The position numbers were made by a program, and so were the translations under genes. A stretch of 64,000 nucleotides of DNA from Chytridium lagenaria (Eukaryota; Chytridiomycota; Chytridiomycetes; Chytridiales; Chytridiaceae), in assembly GCA_025449115.1 (NCBI GenBank), contig JAHLKC010000058.1, positions 1-64,000 of the forward strand, written 5' to 3'. Every line of letters begins with the position of its first letter. The stretch's first letter is position 1. Positions 11,087-21,875 of this stretch are shown here, one piece after another. The notes below the pieces were generated by a model. It did no database searches and was not told the origin of the DNA. It saw nothing but the letters and a program-made list of their open reading frames with translations.

Positions 11087-12450
11087 ATGGGCCATGCTGG
11101 TCATGACCATGGTGTTGACATTGCTACCACCACCGCCGCAGGAGGCTCATGTCCCAACAGCCCTCCCATCATCCAACACCCCATCGCTGAGCTCCACAAA
11201 CTCTCCAGACTCTTTTGTGTCGGTGAATCCCTCATCGCCCTCTGCGCCGCCATGCCCAGTCTCCCCTCCTGCGCTCTCTACGGTAACAACACCTTCCCTT
11301 TCCCGCCTATTCTTCACATCTTTAATACATTTTTATTGTTGTTGTGTTTTCTTTGAAACAGAGGCCTGCAAGGTAAACTCCACCGCCATCCCAAACACCT
11401 CCACCACCTGTCTCCCAACCTCTCTCATCGCCAACTTTTGTCTCTCAAACAATCCCTCCTATCCTCTCTCCAAACCACTCACTGCTCAACCTACCGTCAA
11501 GCCTGTCCAACCACCACCACCTCCGAATGCACACCCCTCGCAACCCTCCCTCAACCCTCTGCCCTCGCCGCCTCCCTCTCCTCTCTCTGCTCAACCCACG
11601 ATATGGGCAAAGACTGCACTTCCTGCGGATCACCGAACGCGCAATGTCCCAAGGCACCTCTTGCAGAATGCTCCCAGCCTACATCCGGATGTGCAAGGAC
11701 ATGCCCAACATGTCTCAATGTGACGGAATGGACGAAATGTGCACCAACGGCCTCTGCGACGCCATCATCGCCGCTGACTCCAAATCATCAACAGCTTCAG
11801 CCTCAACAACCTCTTCCACATCTTCTTCCAGCGGCGGTCACAACCACGGTGGATCAGACGGCATGTTGATGGCCTTCCACAATAACATTCAAACCCCATT
11901 GCTGTTGGCCGAATGGACACGAAAACTCCGTTTCATTACGCTATCGCTTGGTTCATGACACTCCTCCTCGGCGTCCTCCATGAAGCTTGGCAATCTCTCC
12001 CTGTTCGTCTCGAACACCGTTTCGCATCATCCTATACTGGCCTCTCTCGTCGCGGGAGTGACGCAACAGCGATCGATCAATCCGAAACCTTGGTCACGAG
12101 GGCATCCCGTGGGGCGTCAAGGTTTGGGTTGAGGATTGTGGGAGCAGCATTATCTTGTAAGTCTAATGATACAGTAAATCTCCTCCTCCATTTTGTTCTT
12201 CCTTTTTTCCTTTCCCTTTTTTTCCCCTTTCCTTTTTTTTCTCTGCTCCGTCGTCTAACTTTTCCCGCCATCATACAGATCTTCTCATGCTCATCGTCAT
12301 GACGTTCAACTTGGGCTTATTCTTTGCTGTGCTCATGGGTCTCGCTATTGGAACGCGTGTTTCGGAACATTGTTTAGAAACTTTGGGGGTGCCTCACCCG
12401 CCACCAAGCCCACAGGGACTAGCAAGCACATGCCAGATGACTGTTGTTAA
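11087..12450 (+). CDS. CTR-type copper transporter with Cys-rich ectodomain
   Basis: Imports Cu(I) across the plasma or vacuolar membrane in known CTR/SLC31 proteins. Exons about 11087-11282, 11362-12156 and 12279-12450. The N-terminus MGHAGHDHG is His/Met-rich. A long ectodomain (~200 residues) follows,with many Cys (ACKVNST, DCTSC, LCDAII). TM1 begins at MLMAFHNN and FHYAIAWFMTLLLGVL. The hallmark TM2 is YLLMLIVMTFN with the M-x3-M pair, and TM3 contains AVLMGLAIG with G-x3-G. The protein ends HMPDDCC, the Cys pair expected at a CTR C-terminus. The TM1-TM2 loop is spliced inside the Tyr of YLLM with branch motif CTAAC. Four single-base frame breaks (near 11440, 11627, 11912 and 12357) interrupt an otherwise complete family match. 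The Cys-rich ectodomain is longer than in yeast or animal CTRs. Confidence 0.88.
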
Positions 12451-13211
12451 AAACCCATCCCTTTTTTTCTCTCTCTTTCTCTCTTCATTTTCTATTCCAA
12501 ATCCTTTTTCCCAGCTTACCCCTCGTTTTTTCGGATAGTGACTGTTTCTCTGTACGTATTCAATTATGCGTCCTCTCTTTTTTTTGTGTTTTCCCGGAAA
12601 CCCCTCTCTACCTTCATCCATGCCCTTTTTTTTTCGCTGTTAGCATGACCCTCTTGTTTACATGTAAAATAAGCACTTCACAGCAATTTCAATGATATCA
12701 AACCAGTTTTACTTTCAATAAAACCAGACATGAAACACGCCTTCAAATTTCAAACGTTAAATTGATGAATGCTACACGACCCATGTTTGAAAGTCGAAAC
12801 GGTTTTTCGCAAACACATTGAGAATTCACGTCTTGGAGAACCGTCTCTGGAAAGTGTAAAGTTCATGAAAAACCACTTGTTAACGATTAGGAAATAACAA
12901 CAGTTTTCTTTTTAATGGGTTACAGGAAATGTCTCATTTTAGTATAAGTCATCTTTAGAGAGAAACTCTAAGCCACCCCTCGTTGCAACCCACAAAACCT
13001 TGTAACTGCAATCCTCATTACCACTTTCATCATCATCACCGCTTTCCTCTTCATTCAACATGATTCTCCACACCCTCAATCACGGCGTCTCGCCCACCCA
13101 TTGTCGCAAGCCGCCAAAAATATGAACAAACAAAGGTTCCCTCTCCCCCAAAAAAAATATAACACCCTCAACACATCACTCCATTCCATTCAACTCACCC
13201 CAAAGAAAACC
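12451..13211. other. Intergenic region
   Basis: T-rich 3' flank of the copper transporter, then the promoter region of the next plus-strand gene. No gene seen. Confidence 0.5.
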
Positions 13212-14470
13212 ATGCATCGCTTCATACTCCTACTTTGCCAACTGGCCGTCATCGCCCATGCCACCCCCGTGGCTCAAGTCGCCATCATCCGGGTCACCAA
13301 TCCCGTTCCAACTTCTCCAATGGAGGCGCCGGTGACGACGACGAGTGCGGCAACGACCATGTTTGAGGGTGGTGTTGCGTTGACGAGGGATTTGGCGACG
13401 ACCACGTTTGAGGGTGGTGTTGCGTTGACGAGGACTTGGCGACTGCTACGACGACGGCGGCGGTGGATGGACCTGGAATTGTGGTGACGAAACCAACGTT
13501 GAATCAGGTTGTGGTTATGGGAGAGAACTGGTAAGAGTTTACTTTCTTTTTTTTGTCGTCTGTAGGGGTGTTTTTGTTTTGGTATCGTTTGGTGATTAAA
13601 TGCTGTTATTCCTACCGTTTGTGTCGGTGTTGCTGCCTTCTTCTTCTCCCCATCTCCTTTATTGTACTTTGTCGTCACGTCCGCTTCTTTTGACATTATC
13701 AAATGCCGTCACCCCTACCATTTTCCCTTGCCTTCCCACCATTTCCTCTATTGTACTTTGTCACCGCGTCCAGTTTATTTGACGCCGTCATCCCTACCAT
13801 ACTCCCTGTCATCGTTGTTACCTCCACTTTTTGACTTTTAATCATCATATTCTTCTCTCACCCATCTTCTTCGTCCCTGTCATTTAAACTATGCAGGAAA
13901 TCTCTTGGACGTTTACCGACACAAGATATAACGATACGGCCGTAACGTTTGATTTAGTGGTAAGGCAAAAAGAAGTTAACAAAAAAACACACCACACCCC
14001 TCCATCTTCCACTAACCATCTAAACCCCCAGGATCAACGAATCGGAAACGACGTTCTCGTCCCCACCCTCGGCGGCTCGATCGTGAAACTCGGAACCGCC
14101 AGAATCGTTCTCCCCGTTGGTGTTTTCCATGTTGGAAGTCTCTACGTCCTCCGCTTACGTTGTGACAATGTGGATGCGTATTCTAAACAGGTAAACGAAA
14201 CAAAAACGACATCAGTGACTGACGATTTGGTAGTTTACGATTGCTGCGCAAGGGATGACAACGAGTGGGGTTTGGGGGGATGTGGAAGCGTTGATTCAAA
14301 GCGCTGGTGGGGCGGCGAGGGTTGTTGGGGAGACGGCGGGGGTGGCTACGGGGAGTCCTGCGAGTGCGGTGACAAAGGCGAGTGGGGCGTTGAAGGTGGG
14401 GTTGAGTGTGTATTGGGTGCTGGGGAGCGCGATGGTTATGCAGACTATGGCTTTTAGTGGATGGTTGTAA
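13212..14470 (+). CDS. Second Kre9/Knh1-like surface protein
   Basis: Four exons: 13212-13530, 13897-13959, 14032-14190 and 14234-14470. The last three join cleanly in phase 0. The signal peptide is MHRFILLLCQLAVIAHA. The Kre9/Knh1 domain runs from PTLNQVVVMGENW through EISWTFTDTRYNDT, LGTARIVLPVG and SLYVLRLRCDNVDAYSKQ to FTIAAQG. A Ser/Ala/Gly stalk and a final hydrophobic segment (VYWVLGSAMVMQTM) suggest a GPI anchor. A duplicated 51-bp segment sits in exon 1 (13360-13442), where the second copy lacks one G of a GGG and shifts the frame. A second one-base problem is at the exon 1 donor. Likely role: cell-wall or surface glycoprotein; partner unknown. Confidence 0.7.
13655..13800 (+). repeat. 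~75-bp direct repeat inside an intron
   Basis: The first intron of the Kre9/Knh1-like gene is unusually long for this window (366 bp). It contains two diverged copies of a unit that includes TATTGTACTTTGTC, a GCGTCC/ACGTCC core and GCCGTCA followed by CCTACCAT. Confidence 0.75.
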
Positions 14471-16498
14471 GGGAGTTTGGATGTGATCGTATATATATGT
14501 GATATTATTATACTTGCTTTTTTTGGTTTTTTTTGGGGAGGGGGGAGGAGAGGGCGAAGTTGTTTCTTTGTCATGCTTTATTATCATTATATACCTGACC
14601 TTAAATATATAGAACAGTTATAGTATTTGGATATAGTATGGTACCAAATCTTTCGATTGGTATGCGCTTTCTCTCCATTCTCCATTGTTGAAATCCCACC
14701 ACAGCTTGTCCTCTATTTACGCGTTCCAAATCCTATATTTTCTATCACATGCACCTTCAACGCTAATTGCGCACGGCGGTTGACCGACATGTTCCTTCCA
14801 AGTCCAAAATCTCTTCACATGTAAGCCGAAAAAATTATTTAAAGCTTTCTTCTCTCCTTTAGGTGATCCATAATCCCTGCTGTCTCACCGCGAAATAATA
14901 TCGCACCCGCTTTGATTATAATGCTTTAGACGATTCTACGATATCGTTTACATTCTTTCTTTTATGTGGAATTTTAAATATCTGGACGTTGGTAAAGGGA
15001 TCTGGAGTGGATGTTTGGATCTATTTCGATGGAGTTTGGTCGTCAAGCGGAAAAGGCAGAAGCCAACGTCCCCTCCTCCGCCCCCCACCTCTACAAGAAA
15101 AAAGGGGGTTGGAGTTTATCACACAAAGGTAGACTATGAGGCTGTTTCCTTGGGGAAAAGGGGAGCGCAGTCTTAATTTCTCAAGAAAACTTAAGAGCCC
15201 TCAATTACGACTTCAAATTCTATCGCCCCAACGACCCTCAGGGTTTATTTTTTATCCCCAACTCACCATTTATCAAGAAAGCAAAAAAAAAAAAAAAGAT
15301 ATCAGAGGTAAATACGATGGGGACCTGAATGGTTTGCGTTCTTTCATATCGTCCAATTCAGGGAAGGAAGACATATACTCCGATCGTAGCATTTAACACA
15401 AGTCTCTCCGGTTTACCAGTTTCGCCATTCTATATAGCGGCAATGATGGGGCTTCAATGGTTTGCGGGGTTTCCTTTGTTTATTTGGAAGCAAAGGCAGA
15501 TATTCCCGCCGACAAAAGCCTGGGACTACTTGCCACTACGACAAACTCTTCCACCGGATAGAATACGTCCTCGGTATAAGTAATACTTGAATTCCATGTG
15601 GATACATATACCTTAAAGTATAGGGAGTTTCCCTTCCACGCGAGTATCATGAAGTATCGGATGTTCCCAGATTCATCCCGTCCCGAAATCATTCAGATTC
15701 GGTTCAAAGTAATCTCAAAAGGAACCCAGCCCAGCCTCAAAACCCCGAAAACCGCAGCAGCCTCATTACCTACAGGGTAATGCCTCACCAAAGGCGAGGG
15801 CAGTGTCTAAATACATATGACGTGAAAAAAACACCCCTTTGTGGTTTGGCAAAGGTTCGACGCAGCAGTAAGAAAACGAATGGGCCAGTTTTTGAATGAC
15901 ATGGCTGAATCAACAGCGTGAATTTTGAACTTTATTTGCGTAATTTTGCTTGTTGTGTGCAAGACTGGGGCTTGTGCTCAGCCGTGTTTTTTGTTTGGAC
16001 TCTTCGTGTCCGATAGTTCTGGTTCCTTTGGTGTTTAAATGTTTTTTCTGTTTTTTGTATAAAAGGGAACTCGGGTCACTCCTCTCAACACACATTCTCA
16101 CCCGTGTTTTTTGTTATTCGCTGACTTTACACCGCGTCTAGATTGCCATATGTGTCTGGTTATTGTTCCAGCGTGTTTTAGATATCATTCGGACTACATC
16201 TGGACAAGCCAAAAAACAAAACAAACACGAACAAGCATTTCTTCCTCACTCAGTGAATCCACATATCAAATTAATATGAAATCAATAATAATGACTCAGC
16301 TGTGGATGACCTTTGCTGCAATGACGTTCGTCCTTCGTCGGGGGGAGATCTCCTTCAATCACCTGCAACCCAACCTCACATTACTCCAATCTACAACAAG
16401 CTCCATGACTTTATCGAATCATCGACCTTGATGGTATCCCAAGCTTTCTTTCCATGCCGAACGTGATTCCACCGTACAGAGGAGCGATAGTGATTTAG
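14471..16498. other. 2-kb region without a recognised gene
   Basis: No identifiable protein. Short open frames exist on both strands (for example 15480-15692 on the minus strand), but I recognise no domain in them. It contains poly-A runs near 15286. The right end, from about 16100, should hold the promoter and possibly the first exon(s) of the zinc-finger gene that follows. Confidence 0.4.
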
Positions 16499-17750
16499 GT
16501 GGATGAAAAAACACTCAACGAGGAGCAAGATAACCAAGACGTAAGTCTTCATATTCCCAATACCCCCTCTCCTTTTTTTCCTAACCCTATATCTATCTCG
16601 TCCGTCCGTTTATTTCTTTTCCGATCCAAAGCTAACTATCAATCCACACTTGGGTGTTTCCCAGTATTCATCATCCTCAATCCACTTTCAAAATATCCAC
16701 TACCCAAACCATCATCAAGACTACTCTTCAGCAATATTACCTTCCTCCCTCTACGACACTCCCGAGTCCTTCTTGGACACCACCCTTCACCCGCATTCAC
16801 CATTGACGGGTCAACAGGCTCAAGCACCACCCTCTTATCCCCTTTCATCAACGTCATCACCAGCATGGACCCCACGACAACATCATCCCCTCTTTTGTTT
16901 CCGGTACCGTCTCCCTCGACCGTCACCCAAGACCATGATCACCCACCATCCAGCCCTCCCCCAACTACCCTCACACCTCCCTTAACATTGAACCATCTAC
17001 TCCCATTTCACCCAACAACGACTGCAATGATGAACTCCCTATCGTCATTCCCAATCTCGGCATCCTATAACCCAAGCCCGCATCTCGTCTCACCAACGAC
17101 GTTCGCCATCTCCCCATCCTTACCAACCCACCACCTTATGGCATCATCCAACGCCATCGGATACGATTCCCCATTAGATCCCCCAACATCATCCGCTCCC
17201 CCTCTTCCCCATTTCCCAATCACCCCCAGTACCTACAATTCCATCCTCCCTTCATTCCCATACATCCCTCCATTCCCATACCAACCTCCATCCGAATACC
17301 CCATCCACACCTACCTCCCACCCCCTCCACCCCTTCCAGAACAAGACGACTTCACCGCCTTCATCCACCAATTCTCCACCTCCGGCCTCCAACCCACAAC
17401 GCCCCAGCCACCTCCCCCCCTCCACCTCCCCCTCCCCACCTCCCGGTCCCTCCCGCTCAACACCACGCACCTCCCCTCGTCCCCCACCTCGCGCTCCAGG
17501 CAACTACCCCTGCCTCGTCTGCCCTAAAACCTTTGCAACCGCCAACCGTCTCATGTCTCACGCACGCACGCATACACGCGTGAAATCCCACGCATGCCCG
17601 TTTTGCAGTCTCCTGTTTTACACACGTCAAGATGTGGATCGACATTGTTATACGCATACAAAGGAACGTCGGTTTGCGTGTAGGTGTGGGAAAAAGTTTG
17701 CGAGAGAGGATGCGTTGAAGAGACATGTGAAGGCGAAGGGATGTGGATAA
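16499..17750 (+). CDS. C2H2 zinc-finger protein, plus-strand member of the local family
   Basis: The true start is uncertain. A short exon (16499-16540) ends NEEQDNQD before a GTAAGT donor. The best acceptor is TTTCCCAG at about 16661, so exon 2 begins YSSSS, matching the YNAAS start of exon 2 in the gene at 618-2217. A long Pro/Ser/Thr-rich linker follows. The C-terminus has three fingers: CLVCPKTFATANRLMSH, CPFCSLLFYTRQDVDRH and CRCGKKFAREDALKRH with a late Cys. All six zinc ligands of fingers 1 and 2, plus the C2HC set of finger 3, are intact. The linker frame shifts near 16790 and again just before finger 1 (17400-17480). In the duplicate at 21.4 kb the linker reads straight into the fingers. 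Probable DNA-binding regulator. Confidence 0.7.
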
Positions 17751-17905
17751 ACGTGCTTAATTTATCGGTCGGTGATGATCATACTTTCCCTCCTCCACAC
17801 CTCCAGAAAATTTGTTTTCGATAGAGCGTGTTTTGAATGTTGTTTTGTTTTTTTTAAGACGTGTTGATAATGATAAATAATTACATACCCCTTTTAAATT
17901 TGTCT
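16842..17905 (+). repeat. Segmental duplication, copy 1
   Basis: This segment, covering most of the zinc-finger gene and its 3' flank, is repeated at about 20867-21875. Both copies begin around CCCTTTCATCAACGTCATCA and end around GATAATGATAAATAATTACA. The finger-coding part is almost identical; the linker has many small indels. Confidence 0.9.
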
Positions 17906-18394
17906 TTGCTTCGCATTGAAGTGCAATTCATCGTTTAATAAAGGTTCCAGATTGGAATATCATCTGCCTAAAATAGTCCTCGTCAAACGCCACTGTTGGC
18001 AGAAGTCTTTTAAGAGTAGCGTATATCTGTTAACAAAGTTAAATAAATGTATTTAAGAGCGCAACCCGAGGATGTTGAAACACTGATAGTTTGAAGCGCG
18101 GATCACATACCGTTGAAACGTAATACGCAGGCTTTTTAAACGCCTTAATCAAGTATTCTTCTTACTTCACTATCATTGCATTAGCTGTCGGAATAAGTTG
18201 CTGAATTTCGTAGCCATCCATATCTTTATTTTAAAAATAATTCCATTTTCCTAATTAATACCTCATTAAGACGGCCTATCAAAACTATGTATGTAACCAG
18301 GGCAGTGTTCAGCAATGTATATTTTCTAACGCAGAGAACTTTAGTGGCCGTCAAAGTAAAAACCTTGTACGAAGGGTGACCAAACATTTTTTAC
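17906..18394. other. Region between duplication and transposase remnant
   Basis: No gene seen. Mixed composition with stops in all frames. It may be further decayed transposon sequence. Confidence 0.4.
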
Positions 18395-18990
18395 AAATAC
18401 AGTTGGTTGTTTTAACTTAATCCTGTCAGTAAGCAGCTATCAACGCTGAGGAGAGGCATTCACAAATACCACAAAAGCGTGCAGACGCTTCAATAACCAT
18501 TTTAACGTTTACAGTCACACCATCTTCCTTAGATAGAATATAAGCAACGTCCACATTATCCGTCTGTTCATCATTTTGGAGGTGAGCTTACCATCAACGT
18601 GACGGAGTCTTAAAACAAAGTCATGCATCTTGAAATCGCCGTCAAGATAGTGGGCTGTAACTACCATCATTGCACGGTTGTTTCAAGAAGTCCACGCATC
18701 AGCGGTAAAAGAGGCATTGTGGGCTGCTGCAATTTGAGTCTGAACATACACTTTATATTGTAGATACAGTACATCCAGGTGATGGGTCATGGCTTCCCAT
18801 TTGATGGAAAACCTTCCACCGCTGGGTTGCAGAGCTTGAGCACATCTTTATAGGCTTCATCCTCACATGCTGCAATTGCCCAATTATTTTTAACGATAGT
18901 GTGAGCAATGGCCGTTGTAACGTGTCAAAACGGCCTCAATCGGTATGGTTGTCACAATGCCGTCGCCCTTAAAGATGAGTCGCTCAAGCT
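18395..18990 (-). pseudogene. hAT-family transposase remnant
   Basis: Reading the minus strand, fragments match the hAT transposase pattern: CEDEAYKDVLKLCNP, then VLYLQYKVYVQTQIAAAHN, SFTADAWTS, and after an in-frame TGA NNRAMMVVTAHYLDGDF, HDFVLRLRHVDG. The T-x-D-x-W-T-S block followed by T-A-H-Y is diagnostic of the hAT catalytic region. Frame changes and stops occur on both sides, and no dimerisation domain or terminal inverted repeats were found. This is a dead copy. Confidence 0.65.
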
Positions 18991-19365
18991 TTTCCACTTT
19001 TGATTGTTTTTATTTAACCTCACTAATTTCAAGAACAAAACAGCTCCCGCAACGTCTCCTTCGATCCGTCGTCCTATTTCTTTTCAAAATTAGAAACCCC
19101 TCTTGAAAGTAAAAACTCCTTCGCTACACTCCCTCCAAACTCTCGCGTAAACCCTCCAATACGCGTATATCCACACCAAACTTATCCCAATCTCCCCCCA
19201 CCCGTCTCAATACAAAATTATGATAAAAATTGTTATTCCGATAATCAAACAAAATAAAACAAAACTATATAGAACCCCGAAAATTCCCCAAACCCCAAAG
19301 TTCCATGCCAACGCGCCACTCCTCCAAATTACACATAATATAACGCGTCACGTCAACGCGTCCAC

Positions 19366-20420
19366 CCTTTGTACCACTTATCCAAGAGCGCTGTTGTTGG
19401 CCTGCCTCAGTTGGCTCCTCCCCTCCTCCTCGCCGGGTTCCCTCTCCCTCGCCGTCTTTCCTATCGCTACCTTGGTCTGCCCCACCGTTCCTTTGGGGTG
19501 GATTGGGAACGCCACGCTTCTGGAGATCCTGATGCCGGCTGCCTGGGTATTGTCTTCCGCGCCCGCTCTTCGTTGGCCGCTTTCCAAGCCTCTGGTTCTC
19601 TCTGGCACCCTTCCGCTCGCCTTACCATCCTCCGCACCTTTTGGCGCCCGTTGTTGGACTATGGGCTTGTCTGCCTTGCTCTTTTTGCTCGTCTTCAGGC
19701 CTCCGCTGGTTTTGCCGCCCTCTCTGACCTCTATGCTTCTGCTGCACGTTGGGTTTTCTCTCCCTTTTCTTTTCCCTCCAATTTGGCTTTTTCTTTGCTG
19801 GGTTGGGGCACCTTTCACTCCCGGGCAGACTATCTCCTCACCTCGTTCACCTATCATCTTGACCGTCTCCACCCGCTTCACCCCCTGCGCGCGTGGTTTT
19901 TCCGTCCTGCCCCCTGGCCTGTTTGGAACTTGGTTTCGCGTTTGATGTCTGCCCGCTCTGTGTACGTGCCCCTCCGCCTTGCCTTTGATTCTCTTCCTTC
20001 CCTCGTCCTCGTCTTTCTTCCTTTTTCGTTCTCACGCTGTCTCTTTAATTCTCCTTCTGCTTTATCTCCTACGTTGAACCATGTTCCCGCCGTGTTTCGT
20101 CTTTCGTTGATTCTCTCTCTATGTTTCTCCTCTTTTCTCTCGCGCGTGCTTCGTTGGCGGGCTGCACTTGTTGGATGGTCCGTCCATTTGTCCTGGTTGT
20201 CACCGCAATTTTAACCGTTCTCATTTTCGTGATTGTTTTTTACGCTTCCTTCTTATTCTCTTCTTAGTTTTACCCCTGGACTCCTACGAGGAGGTGTGGA
20301 TTTGCGGTTCCGTCTTGCTCCGCACTCTCACTACACCTTGTTCGACTTTTTGCTGAATCGCGTTTCTTTGATCTCTTTGACCGCTGTTTTCGTTCTTTGA
20401 TTTGTTATCTTACCCCTTAA
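19366..20420 (+). pseudogene. 5'-truncated non-LTR (LINE-type) retrotransposon ORF2
   Basis: An open frame of about 280 codons matches the region after the reverse-transcriptase core: HLSKSAVVGLPQ, then RLSYRYLGLPHRSFGVDWE, the thumb-type YLGL motif. The typical Leu/Arg/Trp-rich C-terminal part follows. After a frame break near 20165 the sequence CPGCHRNFNRSHFRDC gives the C-x2-C-x7-H-x4-C knuckle found at the end of many LINE ORF2 proteins. The endonuclease and catalytic RT core are missing, so this is a 5'-truncated insertion. Codon choice (C/T-rich) differs from the neighbours, which supports an insertion. The 3' end is near 20420 at a CGAATAAAGT motif. Confidence 0.72.
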
Positions 20421-20866
20421 GTGTCACCGAATAAAGTAACGGTAACCCCCCCACCCTTAAACCTAGGGAGTTTCGGGTAGAAGCACCCCCTAGTAATGAA
20501 TTAAAAATGAATAAAATTACTAAATATATATAAATTATTATAGATTTTATTACCCAATACATTAATATTATATGATAAATATTGAGTGAAAAATCTGATC
20601 TGCATTGAATCGAAAAAAGACAAGCGCACACCACTAATAAAATAAATTATGATTTTTCGGTCCTGGATCCTGGGCTTTGATAATTATGTGTGTAAATATT
20701 AGGATATATCTGGAATTAAGTAAAAACAAAATTTTGACCTGGATTTGTGTCACCACAAAAACAAAAAAAGAGGTCTAGGTGGTCGAAACATACCTGGCTA
20801 CCTAGGTACATGGGGGGGCTTACACAAGCAAAAAACGCTGAACTGATCCATTCATACTCGGTTCCC
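20421..20866. other. AT-rich spacer next to duplication
   Basis: No gene seen; AT-rich with short runs. It ends where the segmental duplication begins. Confidence 0.45.
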
Positions 20867-21743
20867 CCTTTCATCAACGTCATCAACCAACATGGACCCC
20901 ACGACAACATCATCCCCTCTTACGTTTCCAGTGCCGTTCCCTCCACCGTCATCCAAGACCATCATCAACCTCATCAAAACCTCTCCAATGACTCTCAACC
21001 TGCCTTAGCATCGAACCACCTAATTCCAATATTTCATCCAACAACGATTCAATGATAAACTCCCTATCGCATTCCCAGCCTCGGCATCCTACCCAAGCCC
21101 GCATCTCGTCTCACCAACGACGTTAGCAACCACACTTGTGCATCATCCAACGACATTGAATACGATTCTTCATTAAATCACCAACAATCCCCGCTCCCCT
21201 TCTCCATCTTTCCCAAGCACCCCCAGTACCTACAATTCCATCCTCCCTTCATACCCATACATCCCTCCATTCCCATACCAATCTCCATCCGAATACCTCA
21301 TTCACACCTACCTACCCCCTCCTTCTCTTCCTGAACAAGACGACTTCACCGCCTTCATCCACCAATTCTCCACCTCCGGCCTCCACCAACTAACAACCAC
21401 CCCAGCAACCTCCCCAACCTCAACCTCCCCAACCTCCACCTCCCCCTCCCCACCACGCACCTCCCCTCGTCCCCCACCTCGCGCTCCAGGCAACTACCCC
21501 TGCCTCGTCTGCCCTAAAACCTTTGCAACCGCCAACCGTCTCATGTCTCACGCACGCACGCATACACGCGTGAAATCCCACGCATGCCCGTTTTGCAGCC
21601 TCCTGTTTTACACACGTCAAGATGTGGATCGATATGTTGATACGCATACAAAGGAACGTCGGTTTGCGTGTAGGTGTGGGAAAAAGTTTGCGAGAGAGGA
21701 TGCGTTGAAGAGACATGTGAAGGCGAAGGGGTGTGATGATTAA
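20867..21743 (+). pseudogene. Duplicate zinc-finger gene, 5'-truncated and decaying
   Basis: Second copy of the 16.5-kb zinc-finger gene. The 5' exon(s) are absent, because homology starts in the linker. A deletion near 21056 (AACGATTCAATGATAAAC against AACGACTGCAATGATGAAC) breaks the linker frame. From about 21335 the linker reads in frame into the fingers (SPRPPPRAPGNYPCLVC), unlike copy 1. Finger 2 reads DVDRYVDTH where copy 1 has DVDRHCYTH, so its first zinc-binding His is lost. Fingers 1 and 3 are intact. Confidence 0.75.
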
Positions 21744-21875
21744 GTCGGTCGGTGATGATCATACTTCCACACCTCTAGAAAATTTGTTTTTGATAGAGCG
21801 TGTTTTCAAAGTGTTTTTTTTGTTTGTTTTTGGAAACGTGTTGATAATGATAAATAATTACATAACCCCTCTTTT
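20867..21875 (+). repeat. Segmental duplication, copy 2
   Basis: Partner of 16842-17905. The hAT remnant and the truncated LINE lie between the two copies, about 4 kb apart in the same orientation. Confidence 0.9.

Noticed and set aside
15136..15692. Possible gene(s) on either strand near 15.1-15.7 kb
   Set aside because: Frames are short, have no recognised motif and no supporting intron structure.
17252..17503. Minus-strand Gly/Glu-rich frame under the zinc-finger linker
   Set aside because: Antisense of Pro-rich codons; the plus-strand fingers are the supported gene.
659..17527. Programmed ribosomal frameshifting linking Pro-rich linker and zinc fingers
   Set aside because: The needed shift differs between paralogues (-1 in two, +1 in one, none in the duplicate), and there is no shared slippery site. 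Base errors or decay explain it better.
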